The notes below the pieces were generated by a model that saw only the letters and a list, made by a program, of their open reading frames with translations, was not told the origin of the DNA and did not search any database. Shown piece after piece: positions 37,901 to 46,100 of a DNA stretch of 64,000 nucleotides. The DNA is from Lepisosteus oculatus (taxonomy: Eukaryota; Chordata; Actinopteri; Semionotiformes; Lepisosteidae). A program made the translations under genes and the position numbers. How positions within the stretch are numbered: the stretch's first letter is position 1; every line of letters begins with the position of its first letter. The DNA lies in contig NC_090714.1 in assembly GCF_040954835.1 (NCBI RefSeq), positions 3,646,501-3,710,500 on the forward strand, written 5' to 3'.

Positions 37901-40900
37901 TGGCATATTGTGGGCATTTTAGCAGGTTTTTGTTGCTGGCGTGGCTAGGCAGAGGTTGGAGTTGGCAGTTTGCGATGTGTACCTATATACTGTCTAACAA
38001 CACTGACTCCTGTGGACTGTCAGGAGCTTGAGAGCTTGCAGTATAGTCAGCGTCGGCAGCCGTGGTCCTCCATGCGAATCTAGATCTGCTGTGAGGGTGC
38101 TGGGAAGCTCAGAGTGTGAAGACATTACAGATGACGGTGCACCTTTTGCAGAAAGGCAGATCAGTTGTTCCAGATAAAGGATACAGTGCTCTGTAGTCTC
38201 TCCATGAATTGTGTCTTCTCTGGCCCTGGGTTGGCCGATAATGTGGACACTCTCTTCCACAGCCTGCAATGAAGAAAACAGTCAGAGGTTCAACTCCTAG
38301 ATGCCCCGATTTCTGCAATTAAAAAATATATATACTTAGTGAGTATCAAAAGAAACATTTAACTATTTAGTTCGAGTAGGCAGCTGTGTCAGCAGGCAGC
38401 AGGCATAGTCTGCAAAGAAACAAGTAAAGGTTTATTCCATGCTGAAAAGAGAAGAGAAGAAACACGTTTCGGCTGTGGAACCTTCATCAGGCTAAAGAAC
38501 ACACCTGAAGAAGGCTCCACAGCCGAAATGTGTCTTTTCTTCTCTTTTCAGCATGGAATAAACATTTACTTGTTCCTTATTTCACTCTTTATGCATGTGT
38601 GTTTCTAGAAATATTATTCAGATTTTGGATAGTGATTAAATCCTGGGACATTTTGATTAACTGAACATTCATGATTGATCCTAGCACACTATCAAACACT
38701 ACATTTCTTACAGAACTACTGAGCCACCTCCTTACAGGAAGAGAGTTAATTTGGGCAGAGGTGATGTGGTGAATTACCCTGTTCAGAGTAAAGCCTGGGA
38801 CACACAAGACAGAATCCGCAACCTGGCACAAAGCAGATCTAAGCAGATCTTAGTTGGAAGCAATACCAAATAATACATAACTGCTTATGTAAATTAACAT
38901 ATTGTGGCATTTTCCCTAGGTTTTCAGCAACTGAACCACCTGCCTCTTTTTAACAATAACAGAATTAGCACGATTCACACATCCAAAAATGCTTTCATAA
39001 TACATGCGTGTACAGTTAATCAGAATTATAATACATATAAAGCTGAACAACTGTAGAGGTGACCGAAATACATCTAACATCCTACCAATGACAGATAAAA
39101 TGACTAAATATTTTGAAGAAAGCTGGTATCTGTTTCCTCAGATTTACGGTGTACTAATCCCCTTGTTAATCCTCTCTCTGAGAGGATAGAACACGTTATC
39201 TGCATTTTATCGTCTTCTTTCCCAGAGATGCACTGGTGCAGCACGGGAGACAAGGTGTCAATTAGGTAGAAGGTGTTCTGGCACATTCCAGCAGACACCA
39301 GCCTCTCCTGAGCCAATGTGTGCCATCGCCGGGAGCCTCAGGCACAGGCCCTGAACAAGCCAGGAGTCCACGCCACATCCTTGCAGGACTCACCCTGGAG
39401 TCCGTAAGCTTTAATCACATTCTTATGAAGGAATATCTGAACACACTGACCTGCACTGTTTCACCCTCTGCTGTCTCCAGACTGCAGGGAGCTGTAGGGA
39501 CTGCCTGCAGACGAGAACAACAAACCCCAGTGTAAGACAGGGATGGGTAAAGAACCCTGTTGCTGGAGAGCCACAATCCAGCAAGTCTCACAGGTAGGCC
39601 CTGGTCTTGATCGCATGACCTTCAAGGCTCCTACCCTGTAGTTCAATCAACATCATTTAGGCATCTCTGTAGGCACTCTAATCACAGCAATCATTAAGTA
39701 ATCAGCATAGGAACTGTGATTAATTCAACAATTAGAAACTTCATATGATGAGTTTAATTGGTGCAAATCAATAAATTGGTGCAATTAAAGTAGATTAACA
39801 ACTGACGTGTGAACTACATCAAAAATGCATTTCACTGACAATGAGAACAACATTATCCACCTTGTGTACAGTACACTGACAGACTGGACTAAAAAAAAAA
39901 GTAATAAAAGACTGATACAAAACGAGACGAAAACCACAAAAACTAAAGGCCGAGACTGACAGTGGTGAGAGGGAGCCCTCTGGGAAAAAGGAAAAAGAAA
40001 GCTGGAATACCAGCAGGCTGTAACGTGCGATTTGACCGAGTTCTTGGTCTGCCCTAATAGCCTCCCGGAAAAAGTCGACCATCTCGAGACAGCTGCTTTT
40101 CTGAACCAATAATTTCTACAGCAAGAAGAAGACAATCTACACACGGAAGGCAGTACACTGGAGTTGAACCCGGGAATCCTTTGATGCCACGGCGCTTTAT
40201 AACGATGACAGCTTTAAAACAATTCAGGACTCTAGACTGAACTCTTATTTTGTAGGTATTCCTACACTGTAATGGCAAAGGACAGTCGCAGAAGGAGCTG
40301 GCCCTTGATTGATGGCCGGTGCTGTGACAAGGCTGCTCATCAGTATGAGAGCCGATTGCTGTATGCAAGCACACACATTACATAAAAAGCAGCAGTGCGT
40401 AAGTGCCCAACACACATCGTACGAGTCCTACCCATCCTCTTTTAGGGTGAAGGCGCGCTTGTCTCCTGGTCTCACCGAGGAGCCTTCCTGCCTCTTCGGC
40501 TTCTCTGGAAACTCTCGAGAGCCCTGATGGGCTCCTAAGGCCTCCAGGCTGACCGCAGCCCTGCCCAGCTGAGCGCCCTGGCCCTCCCTGGGCGCGGGTT
40601 GTTGAGAAGTGGACGGCGCCCCCTGCTGTCCAGTGGGCTGCTTCATCTTCCCGGAAGCAGCCCCCTTGACCTGTCGGCCCACCCGGCTCGGCTGTGTAGA
40701 GGGGGCCAGCCCCCTGCCTTCTCTGCGAGGCCCAGCGGACGAGGACTTCTTGGCGTCTCGCAGTTCCTTCTCTGACCCGCTGTGGCCTTGTCTTGCCCTT
40801 TGACCTGTGATGTCACCTGGTGCCAGCTGGCTCCGTTTCTCCAGGTGCCCAGACTCCTTCTGCAAGGCAGCACTACGGACCCGCCAGGCTCTCTCCAGCA

Positions 40901-42303
40901 TTCTTTCCACAAGCTCCATCTCCTGCCTCTCTTCCGGCACAGGGTCAGGATCTACACCGGGATCAACATGCACTCCTGCTAAGACTGCTGACACCAACCA
41001 ACCACACGCAACCCTGATTCATTCCGATTCAGACCAGACATCCACATCACTGTTCTGATGCCTGAGAATTCATTTTGGACAAAGAACCGCTATGTAATTT
41101 GCATACCACATTGCTCTTAACTCTCCCACATACTGAACAATGACTATTGCAATGTCAGGTTCAAGAGCAGCAGTTTTGCAATAGACCTGATTAGTGTAAC
41201 AACATAATGTCGTTCAGTATCATTGACAGATACAGTGCAGGCGTCAGCGTACCTTCTTTGACCACTGGAGCTGAAACTTCCTTGGGGTCATCTTGCACCA
41301 CGTTTCTCCTGCACAACAGCGTAAGCCATACAGTTATTGACAAGAGAGGATATACCTACGACTAACTTGCTCACTTAACAGCTCTGCAGACTTAACCAGC
41401 CATCCATTCTCTAACTGCTTTATCAAGCTCTGGGTCACAGAAGGCTCCAAAGCCAAAATGTTGTTTCCTTTCTTATCAGCATGGAATAAACCTATTACTT
41501 GTTCCTTTCCAGCCTTCGCATGCTGATGCAGCTACCCACCTGAACTACATATAGACTCCATTACACATGGATAAATACTCCTTGATTCGTGACTTGATTA
41601 GTGTTGGTAACTATTGCATTCAGTATGGCCTTTTTTGAAACTCTAGAAATAATAAAAAAAAAAGTTTCACGAGGCTCACCAGGGCTGCAGCAACCTCCTG
41701 CACAGACAAATACTCTCTTGCAACCTCTCCTCCTCCTTCTTGCATTGCTCGATGGCTCGGCTGATCTCCCTCAGTGACCTGAGACACACAAGAGTCAGAA
41801 GTCATCAGTCTTTACAGGTGATAGATTTGCACACGTACCAACTCCTGGTCAAAATATAGCAGGCCGCGCTGGATTAAAAATATATATATATATATCCCCC
41901 CCATAACACACCTCATCAAATGATTTCTTACATTTAAAAAGCCCTTTAAGTGAATGAATGTTGCAATGGCAACTGAAAACGAATTCTCTTTCAATATGGG
42001 TAATGCATATCACGGTACAGGTACATAACTCTATACAGCTTTTATTGCCGTGACTGTAAACGACAGCAACCGTCTGCAAAAGCCTCAGCACAACAGACTA
42101 CCAGAACCGAAACCGCTTTTTGGAGTTCCCGGTGACTTGGTGAACTAAAAAAGCCATGCCTCGGAAAACTCAGCAATGAGAATACTGAACGAGACGACCG
42201 TCACGTTGCCGTCCGCAACTCGGAAGACGAAATGCTGTAGAGGTTGTGCGTTTTGCGAAAACAAACTTCCCCGCCGTTTGACTGACCTGCCGGCCGGCTG
42301 CAT
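34845..42303 (-). CDS. tedc2: TEDC2, tubulin epsilon and delta complex protein 2 (complete, 10 coding exons)
   Basis: Centriolar protein. In mammals TEDC2 works with TEDC1 and delta- and epsilon-tubulin to make and stabilise centriolar triplet microtubules. Coding exons, 5' to 3' on the minus strand: 42303-42287, 41778-41680, 41308-41253, 40975-40432, 39504-39451, 38263-38185, 37079-36959, 36106-36005, 35784-35594, 34991-34845. They join in frame to 469 residues plus TAA; human TEDC2 has about 430. Landmarks shared with mammals: MQPAG start, a coiled coil ending LCRRLL (residues 6-38), a low-complexity basic middle (exon 4), AFTLKE, KTQF, REYESLLMLEGL, YSSAKEL followed by QQQIHLQK, and a C-terminal SLLGEGG...DEPD. 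The ATG at 42303 is the first in frame, has A at -3 and aligns with the human start. Intron 6 is U12-type and intron 7 is probably GC-AG. It is head to head with CFAP70. Identity is secure; the least certain boundary is the exon 7 end. Confidence 0.93.
35594..35784 (-). CDS. tedc2: TEDC2 coding exon 9
   Basis: 191 nt, residues 358-421, with a variable start then LSYSSAKELRELEGLRLRV and QQQIHLQK, nearly identical in pattern to human YSSTQELQTL and QQIHLEK. Acceptor ctctgcag, donor AGAAG|GTAGTA. Confidence 0.95.
36005..36106 (-). CDS. tedc2: TEDC2 coding exon 8
   Basis: 102 nt, residues 324-358: GPSRWEREYESLLMLEGL and a following helix, the most recognisable TEDC2 block. Acceptor gttgcag, donor GGAAG|GTATGT. 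Confidence 0.93.
36107..36958 (-). other. tedc2: Probable GC-AG intron (TEDC2 intron 7)
   Basis: Donor ACAG|GCGAGC is a good GC-type site: strong exon-side match, A and G at +4 and +5. It gives the required phase 1 join to exon 8. The nearest GT site with the same phase (36922-36921, GTCGGG) is weaker and would insert unconserved residues. Confidence 0.65.
36959..37079 (-). CDS. tedc2: TEDC2 coding exon 7
   Basis: 121 nt, residues 284-324, with SLADVQDEVSSLRGRCSDL, a helix matching the mammalian region before PMDWMQEY. The acceptor cggcag sits 14 nt past a U12 branch point. The best donor is GC: ACAG|GCGAGC, which alone gives both the needed phase 1 and the expected length. A GT alternative at 36922-36921 would add 12 residues. 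Confidence 0.78.
37080..38184 (-). other. tedc2: U12-type intron (TEDC2 intron 6)
   Basis: The donor GTATCCTTT (38184-38176) matches the minor-spliceosome consensus RTATCCTTT at all nine positions and is a poor U2 donor. The branch-point motif CTCCTTGAC (37101-37093) matches TTCCTTRAC at 8 of 9, with its A 14 nt before the 3' splice site, inside the narrow U12 window. There is no long pyrimidine tract. The intron lies between codons (phase 0). Confidence 0.9.
38185..38263 (-). CDS. tedc2: TEDC2 coding exon 6
   Basis: 79 nt, residues 257-283, containing LWKRVSTLS and EKTQFMERLQST (mammal LWAQLSS and KTQFLQNMQTA). Acceptor ttcattgcag. The donor is the U12-type ACT|GTATCCTTT; reading past it meets an in-frame TGA after eight codons. 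Confidence 0.92.
38419..38575. mobile_element. Foldback MITE-like element with two inverted arms
   Basis: Left arm 38419-38490 and right arm 38503-38575 are near-perfect inverted copies (aacaagtaaaggtttattcc / ggaataaacatttacttgtt; cggctgtggaacc / ggctccacagccg) around a loop of about 12 bases. It lies in TEDC2 intron 5, just upstream of exon 6. No coding capacity. Confidence 0.85.
39451..39504 (-). CDS. tedc2: TEDC2 coding exon 5
   Basis: 54 nt, residues 239-257, reading GQSLQLPAVWRQQRVKQC. It aligns residue for residue with the segment after AFTLKE in mammals (LRLPAAFRKAASQ). Acceptor ctgcag, donor GCAG|GTCAGT. Phase 2 in and out. Confidence 0.88.
39537..39620. repeat. Dispersed repeat in TEDC2 intron 4
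   Basis: ggatgggtaaagaaccctgt, then ctggagagccacaatccag. Related strings occur near 45008-45120 (catcctggtcccggtggacc) and 54520-54595. The family is not identified. Confidence 0.4.
40136..40197 (-). repeat. SINE head remnant in TEDC2 intron 4
   Basis: acacacggaaggcagtac and ggagttgaacccgggaatcc: the inverted B-box end of the tRNA-headed SINE. Confidence 0.5.
40432..40975 (-). CDS. tedc2: TEDC2 coding exon 4 (large, low complexity)
   Basis: Residues 58-239. It starts with a conserved helix (EMELVERMLERAWRVRSAAL), runs through a long S/Q/P/R/K-rich, probably disordered stretch, and ends in AFTLKED, which matches the AFTLKE motif of mammalian TEDC2. Donor GATGG|GTAGGA. The acceptor is a tandem TAGCAG, so the exon may also start at 40978 with one extra Ala. 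Confidence 0.92.
41253..41308 (-). CDS. tedc2: TEDC2 coding exon 3
   Basis: Residues 39-58 (56 nt), a poorly conserved acidic linker beginning WRNVVQDD. Acceptor tgcag, donor GAAG|GTACGC. It is placed mainly because its phases fit both neighbours. Confidence 0.8.
41398..41508. repeat. SINE tail joined to one foldback-element arm
   Basis: 41398-41438 has catccattctctaactgc (SINE tail); 41439-41508 has gaaggctccaaagcc and cagcatggaataaacc (foldback right arm). In TEDC2 intron 2. Confidence 0.65.
41680..41778 (-). CDS. tedc2: TEDC2 coding exon 2
   Basis: Residues 6-39, an amphipathic E/K/Q-rich helix ending LCRRLLQPW that matches the mammalian N-terminal coiled coil. Acceptor ctcag, donor CCTG|GTGAGC. 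99 nt, phase 2 in and out. Confidence 0.92.
41879..41897. repeat. (TA)n microsatellite
   Basis: About nine TA units in TEDC2 intron 1. Confidence 0.9.
42287..42303 (-). CDS. tedc2: TEDC2 coding exon 1
   Basis: 17 coding bases: MQPAG plus two bases of codon 6. Donor GCAG|GTCAGT. No ATG lies upstream in this frame. Confidence 0.85.
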
Positions 42304-42898
42304 GCTGAAGCGAGCCGAATGAAGGACTCCGTCCCGCCGCCCGTCGGGCACAGGCCGCTGTAGGTCCTGCTTGCACTTCGCTAATATCCGGTGCTGTGCA
42401 ACGGGGCAACGCTTCACGAACAATTTAAATCAGACTCTTTGTGCGTGTGTGTCCCGGTGCCCGAGGCAGCACTGCCGTGTTGAGCTGACTTGTACAGGGC
42501 CTTTGTTTATTTTTCGAAAGCGTGACATCGAGCTGCCAGGACCTCTTCGTCAGTTACCGTTGCTACAACACGGAACCTGCACGAACTTTAAAATGGTTGA
42601 TGCACAAAAAATACCTTCAGGGGAGTAAGAGCGTATTGGGCGCTCACCATTACTGTGTATAAATATCAATGATATATTATTGCAAATATAAATATTACTG
42701 TCAAAAATAAATAAATAAAAAACTGCCGTGCCCACTTTTGGTAATATTACCGCTCTTTTCAACTTCCAGTTAATTAGCGCGAGTTTCTCCGTCCCGATTT
42801 CCTACAGTTTGAAATGTAATTTAATTATACATATTATACTATAATCTAACTGTCGTTTGAAAGAAATTAGAAAGTTTTGCTTTTACTTTTTCACAAGA

Positions 42899-42906
42899 TC
42901 TCGCGA
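42899..42906. promoter_or_regulatory. TCTCGCGA core-promoter motif
   Basis: Eight bases of the TCTCGCGAGA element common in TATA-less and bidirectional vertebrate promoters, 12 bp before the X-box. Confidence 0.55.
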
Positions 42907-42917
42907 TGTGATGGCCT

Positions 42918-42931
42918 GTAACCACGGCAAC
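42918..42931 (+). promoter_or_regulatory. RFX X-box
   Basis: GTAACC-AC-GGCAAC fits the X-box consensus GTNRCC-N(0-3)-RGYAAC at every position. RFX factors with FOXJ1 drive ciliary genes through such sites, usually close to the promoter. It lies 166 bp before the CFAP70 ATG. Confidence 0.8.
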
Positions 42932-43096
42932 CACAGACGCCATAACTTGCTCGTCTTCAGCTGCACAAGCAGAAGGAAAACACTTCCAGCATTGCTACAA
43001 GCGGGCGGAAAATTATAGCCTCTTTAAACAGAGTCGTTTCGCTGTGCACCGAAAGACAGCGAAGATTTCGTTGTGCGCCTTGCCTTATTTTCACCC

Positions 43097-43171
43097 ATGG
43101 AGCAGTGCCAGGCGGGTGGCGTTCAGATCGCGGTACCTGTCCAACTCACCGTGTTGCGAGGCAGGAATTTG
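43097..43171 (+). CDS. cfap70: CFAP70 coding exon 1
   Basis: Residues 1-25, [20 protein letters not shown] then RGRNL. Donor TTTG|GTAAGG, phase 0. The start aligns with human MEQ. Confidence 0.93.
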
Positions 43172-46100
43172 GTAAGGCTAATTGATATGGATGGTATGAC
43201 AAGAAAATACGAGATTTGGGGGGCTGACGTGCCCAGAGTTTATTCTAAAACGAGGAGCCATATCACGCAGCTGCATTAAATTAATACAGCAGACGCGAGC
43301 TAGTTTGCTTTACTAGTTATGAACAGTGAGTGAGTCTTGTCACAGAATTTCCCAGAAACACACTAGTCATTCAGCTAACACATTCCAAGGTTTAAGTTTT
43401 AAATCCCAATAAAAAATAGGGATATTTTGTGGATACTGTAATAACAGTACCTTTTTAATTCTTTCCCAATAATTACTTCAATCAGGTAAATTAAGATCAG
43501 AGTAGACATCAACAGTAAAGAGTCTTGGAGGACAAGAGCTGGTCATCCTTGGTCTAAATCCTTTTATTATAGGACCTATTTACTGATTCCTCATCAGCAT
43601 AAATCTCTGCTGTGTGGTGTCAAAGGTGACACATACATCAAGTGTCAAACAATGTCTTTTATTAGTTTTCTCTTCTAACACAGCTACAAATCGAGGAGAT
43701 AAAATATAAAATCTGTGCGTGTTGTACAAAATTGATCCAAAAATGTAACTTTGTCAAATGGCTCTATAAGCGTCTCCTTACTATCTCACAGAAAGGTACC
43801 AAGGGAGAGTCTTTGCCCACCTTCGTCAGAGCTGAGTTCAATGGCTCACAGCTGGGGGACTCTCAGAAGCTCGAGGCCGCTCCAGGGTCTGAACAGGGAG
43901 TTGAGTACAACTTTACCTGCAGCTTTGAATGCACAGAAACAGGCAACACACTTGATGACCTGGCACAAAAACCTGTCCTCTGTGAGTGCTGTGCAGTTTG
44001 GACATGATTTACTCACAGTTTTTTTTAGATTTGTTTATTTTTACATTGGCAAATGCTGTCAGAGCAGTGACATTGTCTTCCTTGTACTGTATGCATGCTG
44101 GTCACAGTAGCTTTGGTATTTTCATGTGGTTGGATACTTGTAGTAGTGCTGTAGCTGTGAACAGTAGTATTCATAGTGAGCTATTGTTACTATCTCAGTG
44201 ACAGAGAAAGTTGACCTAATGTCAATTAAAAATTCACATGCATAATGAAGGTGATTGAACTACACTATGTCCCAGATGGGTCTTAAAAACACAGCTTCTC
44301 GAAAGCTCGAAATGTTGGGGTGATTATAAAATGTTTCTGCATTGCTTTAGTATGGTTAGTTCTTGCTCAACAAACAACATTGGCAATGTGTGTTGAAACA
44401 TAGACATGGCAGCCCAGCAATTCATTCAGTACTATCTATTGGTATGTAGGTCAAAGCATGTTTTTCCATTCCCCCACAGTTTTGTAACACTGTCTGGTGC
44501 TTGTTAGAAGCTAGACAATGTGGAGCGAATTGATCACTCACTCCTTCGTCTTCACAGTGACCCTTTTTGAAATCTTGCCAAAGGAGAAGAAACAGAAAGA
44601 AGAGAAAACTGTTGTTTTGGGCCAGGCTGCTGTGGACTTACTGCCCCTGCTACATGGTGAGTGGAAAAGTACCTTATTATTTTTGGGGTCATTATGCATT
44701 TTAAAGAGGAAACATGCCAGTGTCTTAAAGTATATTATACTATTAGCAATTATTAGAATTACAGAGAATCAAGAGCTGTTGATTAAAAGCTGCTGGAAAC
44801 AAATCAGCTTAAGTGGAGCGTGTGAATTATCTTTTTACTTTAATAACAAACATTAAAATCAGCAGGTCTGTGTTTTACGCTGTCCATAACAAGTTCACTT
44901 CATCCTCCTAAGGTTCACTAGATCTTTAGAAAATAGTCACGACTGTTATAAGGTCATTCCAACCAAGTCTTTCAGCTCATCAGATCTTAATTTCCTCTGG
45001 ACTAAATCAGGGGTGTTCCATCCTGGTCCCGGTGGACCCAGTAGTGTTTTGGGGTTTTCACTGTGCCTCAACTCTTAACAATGTAAATCTTCCTATTACT
45101 GGCCTAACTGGACCAATTAAGTAACATATTCCACCTCTTTGTGTTTTAAAGAGATTTAGAAAACCTGCAAATACTCCAGCTTGTCAGCTGGGATTAGACA
45201 GCTCTGCAGTTATGACCATAACGGATATATTTTATATAATGGACCAAGAATTATCGCCTTTCTCAATCTCTGTCAATCTCTTTCCCCTGTAGGTCAGTAC
45301 ACGTTCACCACGACTGTAATATTGCACCCAACAGCAGGTTCATCAGCAGAAGTATCCACTCTGGAGGGAACGAGTAAGGTAAGGGGAGTGTACCCACAGT
45401 CTGTCGTGTGTCAAATGAGCCCTAACAGAAACTCCAACAATACGATTCCTTTGTTCAGCCCGATATACTATATTTTTTCAGGAAAAACACTGTTTGTACA
45501 GGTGAGCTTAAAATTCCACTTCACGGCCTCTGCTTTTCTAGTCATGTTCATTTGTTTAATGAGAAGTTTGTTTTCATAGTGCGTGTCTGGTATTATCAGT
45601 CTTTCGAAACGACTGAGGGGAAAAAAAATGAAACTTAAGCGACTGCAAGGGTTCCACAGTCACAATGCCCTGTTTTAAATATCTTCAGAAATCCCACTTG
45701 CATTTCTTAGGAAGTAGTCATAGCTATGGCACATGTAAGCACCAGTCTCCAGTAAGTCTGTATGGGGGCTGCTGCTCTGCTTGAGGCTGTGGATGAGCCC
45801 AGTGTGTGAAATGTTGTATCTGCTCTCCTTGGCACAGCCAGCATTGGATGTGGCCATCTGTGTTCCAGAACCTTTGCTCTCCGATGCTCAGCTTGCAGAC
45901 TCCAATCTGCTGAAGGTGGCTGTTGAAACTGCCTACTCGGTCCCTGAAGTCTGGAACCTGGCAGGTCCTGCGTTCAACTGTGTGGCTGCCCTGCAGGTTC
46001 CGGTGACAGCTGAGGTGAGACTCCCGCTGCCCAGCGGGGCCATCGCCGACCAGACAACTGCATTATGACAGGGATGAAATATCAAAGGGACACTCAGGGC

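Larger units (their letters stand above)
42304..43096. promoter_or_regulatory. Shared bidirectional promoter region of TEDC2 and CFAP70
   Basis: 793 bp separate the two start codons. The interval has no TATA box at an obvious position. The motif cluster lies at 42.90-42.93 kb, about 165-200 bp before the CFAP70 ATG. The part next to TEDC2 (42.2-42.5 kb) is CpG-rich; the middle (42.6-42.9 kb) is AT-rich. A common ciliary or centriolar control region is inferred from the arrangement. Confidence 0.75.

Noticed and set aside
39104-39316. Minus open frame with AQERLVSAGMCQNTFYLIDT considered as a TEDC2 exon
   Set aside because: No similarity to the expected segment, and exons 5 and 6 already join perfectly without it.
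40011-40092. Minus-strand exon-like stretch reading EMVDFFREAIRADQELGQIA with AG and GT ends, first taken as TEDC2 exon 5
   Set aside because: 39504-39451 aligns better (LQLPAVWRQQ) and alone supplies the phase-2 join needed by exon 6; this one ends in phase 0 and would break the frame.
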